DNA of 64,000 bases from Desulfofarcimen acetoxidans DSM 771 (GCF_000024205.1 NC_013216.1:2232001-2296000), one strand, 5' to 3'. Positions 17,452 to 26,485 are shown, numbered from the stretch's first letter. Made by a program: numbers and translations. Notes: generated by a model from the letters alone, not told the origin.

Positions 17452-17478
17452 TAACTTTTATTCTTTAGGTGGTGTTTT

Positions 17479-17679
17479 ATGTTAATTATCGACAGGTTTG
17501 AGGAGGATCAGGCAGTGATTGAGTTCGGTGACAGGCTTTTTGTCATACCAAAACTTTTCTTTCCTTTGGATGCTAAGGAGGGCGATGTTATTAAGCTTAA
17601 GATAACCGTGGACAGGGAGGCTACAAGCAGTAGGGCAAAAATAATAAAAGGCTTATCAGAGGAGTTATTTGATAGCTAA
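17479..17679 (+). CDS. DUF3006 domain protein
   Basis: A 66-residue DUF3006 protein (starts MLIIDRFEEDQAVIEFGD, then the P-K-L-F-F-P and KEGDVIKLK strands). Members are small beta-rich proteins often encoded next to ComEC-like metallo-hydrolases, as here: the hydrolase gene follows after 30 bases. The function is unknown. The ATG follows AGGTGGT. Confidence 0.85.
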   Translation: MLIIDRFEEDQAVIEFGDRLFVIPKLFFPLDAKEGDVIKLKITVDREATSSRAKIIKGLSEELFDS

Positions 17680-17709
17680 CGTCATTAAAGTTTTAATGGA
17701 GGTAGTCAA

Positions 17710-18594
17710 TTGAACAAACGAAAGATATTTTGGCCGGTTTTACTGGTTTTACTGATTATTATCAGCGCAGGCTGCAGCAGATCAAGTAACAATTTAAGAA
17801 ATACAGATACAGAGAAAGCAGTGTTACAGCCGGATTTAGGCAAGCAGGTAAAAGTGCACTTTATTGATGTTGGACAGGCAGATTCCATATTGCTGCAAAT
17901 ACCTGGCGGCCAAAATATTTTAGTGGATGCCGGTAACAATGAAGATGGCCCTCTTGTTGTAGAATACTTAAGAGAACAGGGAGTTCAAAAAATAGACTAT
18001 TTGGTAGCGACACACCCGCACGAAGATCACATTGGCGGCATGGATAATGTTATTAAAAATTTTGAAATTGGCAAGGTATTTATGCCGAATATTCAAACAA
18101 CAACGAAAACCTTTGAAGATGTCCTTTTAGCTCTGAAAGCGAAAGATTTGAAGATAACTACCGCTAAAGCAGGAGTAAGTGTTTTAGAACAGGATAATTT
18201 AAAAATGAATTTTGTTGCTCCAAATAAAAATAATTATGAAGACTTGAACAATTGGTCCGCTGTAATGCGAGTTCAATATGGAGATACAGCATTTTTATTA
18301 ACCGGTGATGCTGAGCAGCTTTCTGAGAAGGAAATGCTTGCCGCCGGAGCTAATCTTAAAGCGGATGTATTAAAAATAGGCCATCACGGAAGCAACAGTT
18401 CTACCGGTAAAAAGTTTCTAAACGCAGTAGCTCCTGAGTATGCAGTAATATCTGTAGGTAAGGACAATGATTACGGGCACCCGCACAAAGAGACACTGGC
18501 CAGATTAACTAAAGCGGGAATTAAAATATATCGCACTGACCAAAGCGGAACTATTGTTTTTACTTCTGATGGGAAGAATATATCAGTTAATTGA
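17710..18594 (+). CDS. ComEC/Rec2-like metallo-beta-lactamase-fold lipoprotein
   Basis: A 294-residue exported hydrolase. The N-terminus is a lipoprotein signal peptide with lipobox S-A-G-C (Cys about residue 22). The MBL fold shows FIDVGQADSILLQ, the metal motif THPHEDHIGG, LTGDAE, GHHGSNSS and YGHPH, as in the C-terminal hydrolase domain of the competence protein ComEC. No ComEC channel domain is present. A TTG start lies eight bases after GGAGG. It probably acts outside the membrane on phosphodiesters, possibly extracellular DNA; the substrate is inferred only. Confidence 0.9.
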   Translation: MNKRKIFWPVLLVLLIIISAGCSRSSNNLRNTDTEKAVLQPDLGKQVKVHFIDVGQADSILLQIPGGQNILVDAGNNEDGPLVVEYLREQGVQKIDYLVATHPHEDHIGGMDNVIKNFEIGKVFMPNIQTTTKTFEDVLLALKAKDLKITTAKAGVSVLEQDNLKMNFVAPNKNNYEDLNNWSAVMRVQYGDTAFLLTGDAEQLSEKEMLAAGANLKADVLKIGHHGSNSSTGKKFLNAVAPEYAVISVGKDNDYGHPHKETLARLTKAGIKIYRTDQSGTIVFTSDGKNISVN

Positions 18595-18759
18595 TTGTAC
18601 GAATTAAAACCAAGAAATAAGGCCAGCTATACTTTAATGCAGCATAAAAGTGTTCTGGCCTATACAGGCATTATTTGCAACAGGCAGCCTTAATACTATT
18701 TACTTTGGGATAAATGTAGGTTAAAGTATAATCAAAAATTATTTCTAGGAAGGTACTAT

Positions 18760-19533
18760 ATGAATCCTCTTACATTTGAGCGAACAAAAGATATTATTAA
18801 AACTCCTTACGATTATACTAAATATGAAATAATGCAGCCGGTCAACCTATCAAATAAAACCTTAAGCTTATTGGATCGTATAGAAAATGAATTATTTCAC
18901 CGAGTTATATTCGTTACTCCGGTAAAGCTTAAGGAAATTAGAAAATGGAATGTTTCTTTAAAGTTTAACAGATCCAATGATGCTTATTTTTTTCTGAATA
19001 ATCTGGCTGATTTGAATGAGATTGCTATTGCCAGGGAATGTATGCGCATGCTTTTGCAGGCGGAAGGTTTCTGGCGCGGATACCTGAAGCCGGAAAGCCA
19101 ATTGGTTGAGGACTTCTTGAATGAACTTTTAACCGGAATAGCAGTTGACCGGAGATTGCACAGCACAGGTATTGATCTTGCTGATTATTTGGTGGAAACG
19201 CAAGAACTAAATGCTAAAGCCTACTCTTTTCCATATGCTGTTTTAATCATGTTAAACAGGGATGAAAGAGTTTTAGCTTTTCGTACTCTGCAGCATTATC
19301 TCAGGGACAGGCTAAACGGTATTATACCTCCCAGTAAAAATTTCAAAAAAATTTTGCTCAATGAATTGCATGCAGTAGTTGAATACGCTAATCAAATTGA
19401 AAGGGTATTATTGGAATATGATCTGGCAGATCCGGACGGCTACCGACAGGCATTTACCGCTCTTATCCAGGCATTCTGGCCGGAAGCTACAGTCGAGTGG
19501 CGTAATGAGGTGGCAGACAAAATTAGTGATTAA
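18760..19533 (+). CDS. Hypothetical protein, 257 aa, soluble and helical
   Basis: I do not recognise this protein. It is 257 residues, without signal peptide or membrane helix, rich in charged and aromatic residues and probably alpha-helical throughout (for example LNEIAIARECMRMLLQAEGFW and NELHAVVEYANQIERVLLEYD). ATG 18760 is preceded by AGGAAGG at the right distance. It is a single-gene unit: about 165 bases of non-coding sequence lie before it and a strong terminator follows at 19550. Confidence 0.75.
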   Translation: MNPLTFERTKDIIKTPYDYTKYEIMQPVNLSNKTLSLLDRIENELFHRVIFVTPVKLKEIRKWNVSLKFNRSNDAYFFLNNLADLNEIAIARECMRMLLQAEGFWRGYLKPESQLVEDFLNELLTGIAVDRRLHSTGIDLADYLVETQELNAKAYSFPYAVLIMLNRDERVLAFRTLQHYLRDRLNGIIPPSKNFKKILLNELHAVVEYANQIERVLLEYDLADPDGYRQAFTALIQAFWPEATVEWRNEVADKISD

Positions 19534-19549
19534 ATAATCTGTATGATAG

Positions 19550-19585
19550 AACACCTGAGAGGATACTTCTCTCGGGTGTTTTTTG
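19550..19585 (+). terminator. Intrinsic terminator after the 257-aa hypothetical gene
   Basis: The arm AACACCTGAGAG (19550-19561) pairs with 19569-19580 (one G-T pair) and is followed by TTTT. Repeat copy A begins immediately downstream. Confidence 0.85.
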
Positions 19586-19587
19586 TA

Positions 19588-19668
19588 CTCCGGAAAATTA
19601 TATTTATATTGGATTTGTGGATAAGTTAAGGTTAGTGCTGCTCGAAAATCGCCTAAGCGACTTTCTTG
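19588..19668 (+). repeat. Dispersed intergenic repeat, copy A
   Basis: Shares with copies B, C and D a left block (CTCCGGAAAATTAT, then TGGATTTGTGGATAAGTTAA) and with B and D a right block (GCTGCTCGAAAATCG, then GCGACTTTCTTG). The right block is self-complementary and would form a hairpin. The middle section seen in B is missing here. It starts directly after a terminator, in the same orientation as the upstream gene. Confidence 0.75.
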
Positions 19669-19745
19669 AATATTATTTGAATATTTGGCATAAATAACTT
19701 TTTAAATGTTCATAATATATTACTGTGGGAGCTAAGGATGGAGTG

Positions 19746-20747
19746 ATGATAATAATAAATGTAAAAGTTGGTATACCCAGAGCCTTGTTGTATTACTATT
19801 TGTACCCGTTATGGAAAGTATTTTTTAACGAGCTTGGCGTAGAAGTTGTTTTATCGCCTCCCACTAACAAGAAGATAATAGGAGCAGGCTTAAAAATTGC
19901 TGTCGATGATACCTGCCTGCCAGTTAAGGTGGCTTTAGGTCATGTGCAGGAGCTGGTGGACAAAGTAGATTATTTATTTGTTCCCAGGTTAGTCAGTATT
20001 TCACCGCGTGAGTATGTTTGCCCAAAGTTTCTGGGTCTACCTGATATAACCAGGTATTGCATGAAAAAACTCCCTTCTATGATTGCAGTCAATTTTGATA
20101 ATTACAAAAAAGAGAAAGATATATACAAGGCATATGATCAAATTGGCCGTTATTTTACCAACAACCCTTTGCGCATTAGAATGGCCTACTGGAAAGCCTG
20201 TCAGGCTCAAAAAAGATTCTGGTTTTTAATGGAACAGGGCTGCACACCCGAAAAAGCCTTTCCTTTTTGTATGGAAAAAAATTTGACTGTGGCAACGGAA
20301 CCGGAACCACCTGCTGAACAAAAAGATTATAAAGTAGCAGTTATTGGTCATCCCTATAATATTTATGATAGTTTTATAAGTATGAATATTATGGATAGAC
20401 TAAAGGCTATGGGAATTGAAACGGTTACCGCAGACAATATTTCTGAGCAGGCAATCCGTCAGGAAGCTTCGCGCCTGCCCAAAAAATTATTTTGGACACT
20501 CGGGCTTAGAATGATCGGTGCAGCTTATAAATATTTGGATAGTGACATTGATGGTTTAATACATATTTCTGCTTTTGGCTGTGGTCCTGATTCTATGAGC
20601 GGAGATTTAATAGATAGGCAGGCTCGCCGTGTAGGCAAGATACCTTTTTTAAACCTGACTCTTGATGAACACACAGGCGAGGCAGGAGTAGTAACCAGAT
20701 TGGAAGCTTTTACAGATATGGTCAAGTGGAGGAGGGCATTAGCTTGA
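19746..20747 (+). CDS. Acyl-CoA dehydratase activase-related protein (DUF2229), first copy
   Basis: A 333-residue protein of the DUF2229 / HgdB-like group associated with 2-hydroxyacyl-CoA dehydratase activases. Hallmarks: KVGIPRALLYYYLYPLWK, then DDTCLPVKVALGHV (conserved Cys), YVCPKFLGLPD (second Cys) and a C-terminal half with ISAFGCGPDSM and LDEHTGEAGVVTRLEAF. Such Cys residues may hold a cluster in this family. ATG 19746 follows AAGG and GGAG motifs. The stop TGA overlaps the TTG start of the next gene by four bases. No dehydratase or CoA-transferase gene is nearby. Confidence 0.85.
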   Translation: MIIINVKVGIPRALLYYYLYPLWKVFFNELGVEVVLSPPTNKKIIGAGLKIAVDDTCLPVKVALGHVQELVDKVDYLFVPRLVSISPREYVCPKFLGLPDITRYCMKKLPSMIAVNFDNYKKEKDIYKAYDQIGRYFTNNPLRIRMAYWKACQAQKRFWFLMEQGCTPEKAFPFCMEKNLTVATEPEPPAEQKDYKVAVIGHPYNIYDSFISMNIMDRLKAMGIETVTADNISEQAIRQEASRLPKKLFWTLGLRMIGAAYKYLDSDIDGLIHISAFGCGPDSMSGDLIDRQARRVGKIPFLNLTLDEHTGEAGVVTRLEAFTDMVKWRRALA

Positions 20748-21844
20748 AAGTGACCTTTCCGCATATGGGTTATATGTGGGTTTGCCTGAAAGCCATGCTG
20801 GAGTACTTGGATGTTGAGGTGGTGGTACCTCCTCCTACCAGCAAAAAAACCCTGACTCTGGGTACCAAACATGCTTCAGAATTTGCCTGCCTGCCATTGA
20901 AATTAAATCTGGGCAATTTTATAGAGGCTTATGAGTTGGGGGCCGAGGCTATTTTGATGGCGGGTGGCTGTGGCCCCTGCCGGTTTGGTTATTATGCATA
21001 TGTGCAAAAAGAGATATTGAATGATTTGCAATATAACTATAACTTAATAGTTTTGGAGCCACCGGAAAAACATATCTCGGAGTTTCTCATCAAAGTTAAA
21101 CAATTAACCGGCAGTAAATCCTGGTATCAGGTAATTAAGGCTATCCGTTTTGGCTATCTTAAAGCAAAAGCTGTTGACGAGATGGAAAAAATCTCTCTAA
21201 AGAGCCGGCCACGTGAACTAAATACCGGCAGCACTGACCTGGCCTTCAAGCTGGCTCTGGCGGAAATTGACCGGGCAGGTACAACAGATGATTTGGCTGT
21301 GGCTTTGGTCAAGGCGAGAGAAATCATGTCCTCTGTAATACTGGATAATCACCGTTCCGTTATCAAGATAGGTCTGGTTGGTGAAATATATACTTTGTTG
21401 GATCCTTTTAGCAATCAGAATATAGAAAAACATCTGGGCAAAATGGGTGTAGAAGTAGATCGGTCTATTTATTTAAGCGAGTGGGTTAATGATCACCTGT
21501 TCATGGGTTTAGTAAAAAATGTACGCAGCAGAGAGGAAGCCTGCAGGGCTTCCCGTCCATACCTGAATCATTTTGTTGGAGGACATGGGGAAGAAACTAT
21601 AGGCAATACAGTTTTGTATGCTAAAAATGGTTATGACGGGGTAATTCAGCTGCTGCCCTTTACTTGTATGCCGGAAATTGTAGCCCAGAGCATACTCCCC
21701 GGAGTTTGCACAGATCATAATATTTCAGTTATGAGTCTGATTTTAGATGAGCAATCCGGTGAAGCAGGTATAATCACCAGGTTGGAAGCCTTCGTGGATT
21801 TATTGAACAGAAAAAAAGAGCAAAGGGAGGCTGTAACAGCTTGA
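20744..21844 (+). CDS. Acyl-CoA dehydratase activase-related protein (DUF2229/HgdB-like), second copy
   Basis: A 366-residue paralogue of the preceding protein, sharing the layout VTFPHMGYMWVCLKAMLEYL, FACLPLKLNLGNF, GGCGPCRFGYYAYVQKEI (Cys-Gly-Pro-Cys) and the C-terminal LLPFTCMPEIVAQ ... LDEQSGEAGIITRLEAF. The TTG start at 20744, nine bases after GGAGGAG, forms a TTGA overlap with the upstream stop. Its own stop overlaps the activase start by four bases in the same way, so the three proteins are probably made in equal amounts and act as a complex. Confidence 0.85.
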   Translation: MKVTFPHMGYMWVCLKAMLEYLDVEVVVPPPTSKKTLTLGTKHASEFACLPLKLNLGNFIEAYELGAEAILMAGGCGPCRFGYYAYVQKEILNDLQYNYNLIVLEPPEKHISEFLIKVKQLTGSKSWYQVIKAIRFGYLKAKAVDEMEKISLKSRPRELNTGSTDLAFKLALAEIDRAGTTDDLAVALVKAREIMSSVILDNHRSVIKIGLVGEIYTLLDPFSNQNIEKHLGKMGVEVDRSIYLSEWVNDHLFMGLVKNVRSREEACRASRPYLNHFVGGHGEETIGNTVLYAKNGYDGVIQLLPFTCMPEIVAQSILPGVCTDHNISVMSLILDEQSGEAGIITRLEAFVDLLNRKKEQREAVTA

Positions 21845-22830
21845 AAAGTTATATGGGTATTGATGTCGGCTCTGTGAGTATAAATATAGTCTTAATTGAT
21901 GAACATTGTCAGGTTAGGGATGCTGTTTATTTGAGAACTCAGGGACAACCTATTAAAACACTGCAAAAAGGACTCAAAGAGATGGCCTCACGCTTACCCG
22001 GCAGTACACAGATAAAAGGAGTAGGTACTACTGGCAGCGGGCGTCATCTAGCCGGTGTAATTTTGGGGGCGGATGCGATAAAGAATGAAATTACCACTCA
22101 TGCAGTGGCAGCATCACATCTGGTTCCGGGAGTACAAACAATTCTGGAAATAGGCGGTCAGGATTCTAAGATAATTTTATTGCGAAACAATGTAGTCAGC
22201 GATTTCGCGATGAATACTGTATGTGCGGCCGGTACGGGTTCTTTCCTGGACCAGCAGGCGGGCAGGCTAAACATAAAAATTGAAGACTTTGGCCCTATTG
22301 CCTTAAAAGCCAGCACACCGGTTCGTATTGCGGGGCGCTGTGCGGTATTTGCGGAGTCAGACATGATCCACAAACAGCAAATAGGTTGTGATATATCTGA
22401 CATATTGGCTGGTTTGTGCGAAGCGCTGGTTAGAAATTATTTAAATAATCTGGGCAAAGGTAAAGAGATTTTAGCCCCGGTTGTTTTTCAAGGTGGAGTA
22501 GCGGCAAATTTAGGCATGATCAAAGCTTTTGAGCAAGCACTGAACTTGCCTGTGCAAATACCCCCTCATTACAATGTCATGGGTGCTGTAGGCGCGGCTT
22601 TACTGGCCAGAGAAGCCGTTAAAAAATCTTTGTCAAGCAGATTTAAGGGTTTTAATGTGGTTGATATTAATTACCGGGCGGGAGGTTTTGAGTGCTCCGG
22701 CTGTGCAAACTGCTGTGAGGTTATTGAAATTCGAAAAAATGAGGAAATAATCGCGCGCTGGGGAGACCGCTGCGGCAAGTGGAGTACTGCTTTAAATAAT
22801 GATTTGAATACAGAAGAAAAAATAAGTTAA
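21841..22830 (+). CDS. BadF/BadG/BcrA/BcrD-type ATPase (CoA dehydratase activase)
   Basis: A 329-residue ASKHA-fold ATPase of the archerase family, which uses ATP hydrolysis to drive an electron from a [4Fe-4S] cluster into a partner enzyme. Motifs: GIDVGSVSIN (phosphate 1), GTTGSGR, EIGGQDSK, and the cluster-ligand Cys segments NTVCAAGTGSFLDQQAGRL and AGRCAVFAESD. A C-terminal extension with CSGCANCCEV adds further Cys residues. Start TTG 21841, coupled to the upstream stop. In many anaerobes these modules are fused in one long protein; here they are three cistrons. The partner substrate is unknown. Confidence 0.9.
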   Translation: MKSYMGIDVGSVSINIVLIDEHCQVRDAVYLRTQGQPIKTLQKGLKEMASRLPGSTQIKGVGTTGSGRHLAGVILGADAIKNEITTHAVAASHLVPGVQTILEIGGQDSKIILLRNNVVSDFAMNTVCAAGTGSFLDQQAGRLNIKIEDFGPIALKASTPVRIAGRCAVFAESDMIHKQQIGCDISDILAGLCEALVRNYLNNLGKGKEILAPVVFQGGVAANLGMIKAFEQALNLPVQIPPHYNVMGAVGAALLAREAVKKSLSSRFKGFNVVDINYRAGGFECSGCANCCEVIEIRKNEEIIARWGDRCGKWSTALNNDLNTEEKIS

Positions 22831-22831
22831 A

Positions 22832-22866
22832 AAGTCGGCTCCTTGCAAAGGGCCGATTCTTTTTTG
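22832..22866 (+). terminator. Intrinsic terminator after the activase operon
   Basis: AGTCGGC pairs with GCCGATT around CTTGCAAA-type loop sequence, followed by CTTTTTT, right after the stop codon of the activase gene. Confidence 0.8.
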
Positions 22867-22886
22867 ACATATATTCATAAAAGCTA

Positions 22887-22915
22887 TTGACAAAAACAGT
22901 GAGGTAGAGCATAAT
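22887..22915 (+). promoter_or_regulatory. Sigma-A promoter of csoR-copA
   Basis: TTGACA (22887-22892), a 17-base spacer and CATAAT (22910-22915). It is one base off the vegetative consensus. Transcription would begin near 22922, just before the CsoR operator. Confidence 0.75.
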
Positions 22916-22927
22916 TAAGCATATATA

Positions 22928-22944
22928 ATACCCCGGCAGGGTAT
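22928..22944 (+). promoter_or_regulatory. CsoR operator
   Basis: ATACCCCGGCAGGGTAT: ATACCC and GGGTAT arms around CGGCA. GC-rich, A/T-flanked palindromes of this kind are the known CsoR binding pattern. Position about +6 to +22 of the predicted transcript would block RNA polymerase when apo-CsoR is bound and release on Cu(I). Confidence 0.8.
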
Positions 22945-22968
22945 AGTTCAGGCGGAAAGGTTATAGAT

Positions 22969-23232
22969 ATGGAAAACAGTAAAAAAGATATGTTAAACAG
23001 GCTAAAAAGAATTGAGGGACAGGTACGGGGTATTCATAAAATGATTGAAGAGGATCGCTATTGTGTGGATATTATGCTGCAAATCAGCGCAACCAGAGCA
23101 GCATTGCAAAAGGTCGCACTGTCACTCTTAGGAAATCACACCCGTGGTTGTGTGGCCGATGCCTTTAAAAAAGAACGGGGTGAGGAGGCAATTAAGGAGC
23201 TTGTACAGGTATTGGACAAATTTATGAATTAA
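22969..23232 (+). CDS. csoR: Copper-sensing transcriptional repressor CsoR
   Basis: An 87-residue all-helical repressor. The Cu(I) ligands Cys32, His57 and Cys61 (YCVDIM and NHTRGCV) are all present, which separates it from formaldehyde- and sulfide-sensing relatives. Helix 1 shows the family start NRLKRIEGQVRGI. It is directly downstream of the operator it should bind and 15 bases upstream of copA, so it is autoregulated together with the pump. Confidence 0.94.
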   Translation: MENSKKDMLNRLKRIEGQVRGIHKMIEEDRYCVDIMLQISATRAALQKVALSLLGNHTRGCVADAFKKERGEEAIKELVQVLDKFMN

Positions 23233-23247
23233 AAGGTTGTGATAAGA

Positions 23248-25701
23248 ATGATTGGTGAAAACTCTATGAGAGCGCAAAGTTTGCCTGCTGAAAACCTTGT
23301 ATTCAAGATTTCCGGCATGTCCTGTGCAGCCTGTGCTCGCAGGATTGAAAAAGCTTTGTCAGGTATAGAAGGGATTGCTGAGGCGGGAGTGAACTTGGCT
23401 GCAGAGACAGCTTCGGTAAAATACGACCCAAATTCGGTTACTGTTGAACAAATGATGGATAGAATAAAAAAATTGGGTTTTGAAGTAGTCACAGAAAAAA
23501 TTGATATAAACATCTCAGGTATGAGTTGTGCGGCCTGTGCCGGTAGAATAGAGGGAAAACTAAACAAGACAGGCGGTGTTATAAAAGCCACGGTTAACCT
23601 GGCTACTGAAAAAGCTTTTATAGAGTATAACGCTGCCCAGGTTAATTTAGCTGATATTAAACAAGTAATCAATAATCTAGGTTTTAAAGTCGTCCATGAG
23701 GATAGCGGTCTTCCTGTAGATACTGAAAAGAACAGGCGCCAATCGGAAATAAACAGACAGAAAAAGTTATTTGCTTTTTCTGCTGTGTTATCATTTCCAC
23801 TGTTTTTGTTTATGCTGGCTATGGTGACTAAATCGCATCACTTTTTCCCGGCTATTATCATGAATCCTTATTTTCAGTTTGCTTTGGCTACACCGGTACA
23901 GTTCGGGCCAGGTTACTTTTTTTACAGGGATGCTTATCTAACCTTAAAGAGTAAGGGAGCCAATATGTCTGTACTGGTAGCACTTGGTACCTCTGCCGCT
24001 TATTTTTACAGTGTGGCTGTTACCTTTTTCGGCAGCCGTCTGGGACTTAATGAGGTCTATTATGAAGCGGGTGCTCTGGTAATTACTCTGGTATTGCTCG
24101 GTAAAATGCTTGAATCCATAGCCAAAGGTAAGACCTCGGAGGCTATCAAGAAATTAATGGGCCTGCAGCCTAAGACGGCCCGGATTATTAAAAACGGCCA
24201 AGAAGTCGAAATTCAGGTCGATGAAGTTAGAGTAGGTGATCTGGTGGTAGTTCGTCCCGGTGAAAAAATTCCGGTTGACGGAATTGTTCGGGAGGGGATC
24301 TCCAGTATAGACGAATCGATGCTCACCGGTGAGAGTATGCCTGTTGATAAAAAAACCGGTGACCAGGTGGTTGCAGCTACTATAAATAAACTGGGCACCT
24401 TTAAATTTGAAGCGATCAAGGTTGGCAGAGACACTGCTCTGGCTCAAATAATTAAAATTGTCGAATCAGCACAGGGTTCCAAAGCTCCTATACAGAGAAT
24501 GGCCGACATTATTTCCGGTTATTTCGTTCCGGCGGTGGTTGCTATGGCTCTGTTAACTTTTGCCTCTTGGTATTTAATTGGGACACCCGGTGATTTTACC
24601 AGGGCGCTGGTTAACTTTACAGCCGTATTGGTAATAGCCTGTCCCTGCGCGCTTGGCCTGGCAACTCCCACATCAATCATGGTGGGTACAGGAAAAGGGG
24701 CGGAAAACGGTATTTTAATTAGAGGCGGCGAACATTTAGAACGTGTGCATAAGCTAAATACGCTGGTTTTGGACAAGACCGGCACTATAACTAAAGGCAA
24801 ACCGGAATTGACTGATATAATTTCCTTGTATGAATACCAGGGTCAAGAAAATACCTTGCTTACCATGGCAGCCGGTGCTGAAAAGGGTTCGGAACACCCT
24901 CTGGCCCGTGCGGTAATCAATGCTGCGTTAGAGAGAAACCTTGCCATTAAGGAACCTGAAATTTTTCAAGCCGTTCCGGGGCATGGTGTAGAGGCTCATA
25001 TAGAAGGTCAAAAGGTGCTTCTGGGAACTAAAAAACTAATGTTGGAGCACGGAGTAAATGTTAATAAAATTACCAGTGATATAGAACGACTGGAGAGTCA
25101 AGGTAAAACTGTCGTTATTCTGAGCATAGATGAGCAACCGGCTGGTCTGCTGGCTATTGCTGATACTGTAAAAGAAGAATCACAGGCTGCTATTGCAGCA
25201 CTGCAGGCTATGGGCTTGGAAGTTTGGATGATTACCGGGGATAACCAGCGAACAGCTCATACTATTGGTCAACAAGTAGGAATAAGTAATATTCTGGCTG
25301 AGGTTTTGCCGGAGGAGAAAGCCAGCGAAATTAAAAAACTCCAGTCTCAGGGCAGGATTGTCGGCATGGTGGGTGACGGTATTAACGATGCTCCGGCGCT
25401 GGTTGTGGCCGATGTTGGCTTTGCTATAGGTACAGGCACGGATGTAGCTATGGAGGCAGCTGATATAACCTTGATGAGAGGGGACTTGTGGGGCCTGGTT
25501 AACAGTATAAAATTAAGCCGGGCAACCATTATTAATATCAAACAAAACCTGTTCTGGGCGCTCATATATAATACTATAGGCATACCCGTGGCAGCATTGG
25601 GATTTTTAAACCCTGTGCTTGCCGGTGCAGCTATGGCCTTCAGTTCTGTATCAGTGGTTTCCAACGCTCTGCGTCTAAAGAATTTCAAGTTTAACCATTA
25701 G
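23248..25701 (+). CDS. copA: Cu(+)-exporting P-type ATPase
   Basis: A P1B-1 copper pump of about 817 residues. Two N-terminal heavy-metal domains carry MSCAACA (Cys26/Cys29 and Cys94/Cys97). Eight membrane helices are expected; the ion-binding CPC is in [13 protein letters not shown], the phosphorylated Asp in [10 protein letters not shown], the nucleotide-domain HP in SEHPLARA and the hinge in [15 protein letters not shown] 23248 is preferred because the upstream GTG (23239) lies only three bases from the AAGG. CsoR and its operator support copper as the ion. Confidence 0.94.
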   Translation: MIGENSMRAQSLPAENLVFKISGMSCAACARRIEKALSGIEGIAEAGVNLAAETASVKYDPNSVTVEQMMDRIKKLGFEVVTEKIDINISGMSCAACAGRIEGKLNKTGGVIKATVNLATEKAFIEYNAAQVNLADIKQVINNLGFKVVHEDSGLPVDTEKNRRQSEINRQKKLFAFSAVLSFPLFLFMLAMVTKSHHFFPAIIMNPYFQFALATPVQFGPGYFFYRDAYLTLKSKGANMSVLVALGTSAAYFYSVAVTFFGSRLGLNEVYYEAGALVITLVLLGKMLESIAKGKTSEAIKKLMGLQPKTARIIKNGQEVEIQVDEVRVGDLVVVRPGEKIPVDGIVREGISSIDESMLTGESMPVDKKTGDQVVAATINKLGTFKFEAIKVGRDTALAQIIKIVESAQGSKAPIQRMADIISGYFVPAVVAMALLTFASWYLIGTPGDFTRALVNFTAVLVIACPCALGLATPTSIMVGTGKGAENGILIRGGEHLERVHKLNTLVLDKTGTITKGKPELTDIISLYEYQGQENTLLTMAAGAEKGSEHPLARAVINAALERNLAIKEPEIFQAVPGHGVEAHIEGQKVLLGTKKLMLEHGVNVNKITSDIERLESQGKTVVILSIDEQPAGLLAIADTVKEESQAAIAALQAMGLEVWMITGDNQRTAHTIGQQVGISNILAEVLPEEKASEIKKLQSQGRIVGMVGDGINDAPALVVADVGFAIGTGTDVAMEAADITLMRGDLWGLVNSIKLSRATIINIKQNLFWALIYNTIGIPVAALGFLNPVLAGAAMAFSSVSVVSNALRLKNFKFNH

Positions 25702-25789
25702 ATTTTAACTGTACTTGAAGCTAAACAGGTTTTAATTTTGCATATATCGAATAATCATGTAGAAATACCTTCTGGAGTTGAAAAACACT

Positions 25790-26002
25790 ATGAAGCAGGA
25801 ACGAGGAAAAGTGTTAGAATTTAAGCCTAGACAAGATAAGAAATTAAAGGATGTTGAATACCAGGACCCGGCCAAAAGGGAGCTTCATCAAAAGCGTGAA
25901 AGAGAAAAAAAATTAAAGGAAAAACAGAGTAAGATATTCAGGAATATTGGACTGTTTATCTTGATTTGTTTTATATTTTATTTAATTAAAGTTACTTTTT
26001 AA
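25790..26002 (+). CDS. Small single-span membrane protein
   Basis: A 70-residue protein, very basic over residues 1-47 (KPRQDKKLKDVE, KREREKKLKEKQSK) with one hydrophobic helix at the C-terminus (IGLFILICFIFYLIKVTF), so probably a tail-anchored or inward-facing membrane peptide. I do not recognise the family. The ribosome site is weak (GGAG 12 bases before ATG); the upstream TTG touches the GGAG and is unlikely. A clear terminator follows at once, which supports a real transcription unit. Confidence 0.6.
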   Translation: MKQERGKVLEFKPRQDKKLKDVEYQDPAKRELHQKREREKKLKEKQSKIFRNIGLFILICFIFYLIKVTF

Positions 26003-26030
26003 GATTCCTTTGATTTGAAGGAATCTTTTC
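26001..26030 (+). terminator. Intrinsic terminator after the small membrane protein gene
   Basis: AAGATTCCTT (26001-26010), a 7-base loop and AAGGAATCTT (26018-26027), then TTC. It overlaps the stop codon, and repeat copy B starts five bases later. Confidence 0.8.
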
Positions 26031-26034
26031 TATA

Positions 26035-26149
26035 CTCCAGGAAATTATGCTTATGATGGATTTATGGATAAGTTAAGTTGATACTGCATAATTTTCAACG
26101 AGTACAAGTGCCTGTGGCTGCTCGAAAGTCACTTAAAGCGACTTTCTTG
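26035..26149 (+). repeat. Dispersed intergenic repeat, copy B (longest uninterrupted)
   Basis: About 115 bp in three parts: left block from CTCCAGGAAATTATGCTT to GGATAAGTTAAG, a middle block with TTTTCAACGAGTACAAGTG, and a right block GTGGCTGCTCGAAAGTC...GCGACTTTCTTG. The right block is nearly palindromic (GAAAGTC pairs with GACTTTC). It lies after a terminator and before a single small gene. Copies A, C and D elsewhere in the window share parts of it. Confidence 0.8.
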
Positions 26150-26248
26150 TTATAAAATTAATTAGCAACAGTACTATATTTGCCTGGCCGGTACATGGTA
26201 AGATAGTACATGATAATAATTGCTTTTTTAATAATCGGAGGTGTAGGT

Positions 26249-26485
26249 ATGAGTTGCAAGAACGATTCTAATTCAGGCAACAGCATAACAGTGGCTGGCA
26301 AGCAGGTGGAAATTAAGGAATTGGTAAAAGCCTCTTCACTTGAGGAAGCCAACAATATGCTGAAGAAAGGTTATATATTTGTATCAGTTTATTGGAATAC
26401 TTTAAAATCATCTGAGGAATATATTTTCGGTAGGCTGGATGTTGGAGATAAACCGCAGAGACGAGTAGGCTTTCTGCAGGATTAA
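26249..26485 (+). CDS. Small hypothetical protein
   Basis: A 78-residue acidic to neutral protein with no recognised domain; SLEEANNMLKKGYIFVSVYW and EEYIFGRLD look like a compact alpha/beta fold. ATG 26249 is chosen because GGAGGTG lies five bases upstream. The frame is also open from ATG 26210, which would add a hydrophobic start ending in M-S-C-K and could make a lipoprotein, but that start lacks a ribosome site. It is followed by an interrupted small ORF and the split helicase gene. Confidence 0.6.
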   Translation: MSCKNDSNSGNSITVAGKQVEIKELVKASSLEEANNMLKKGYIFVSVYWNTLKSSEEYIFGRLDVGDKPQRRVGFLQD

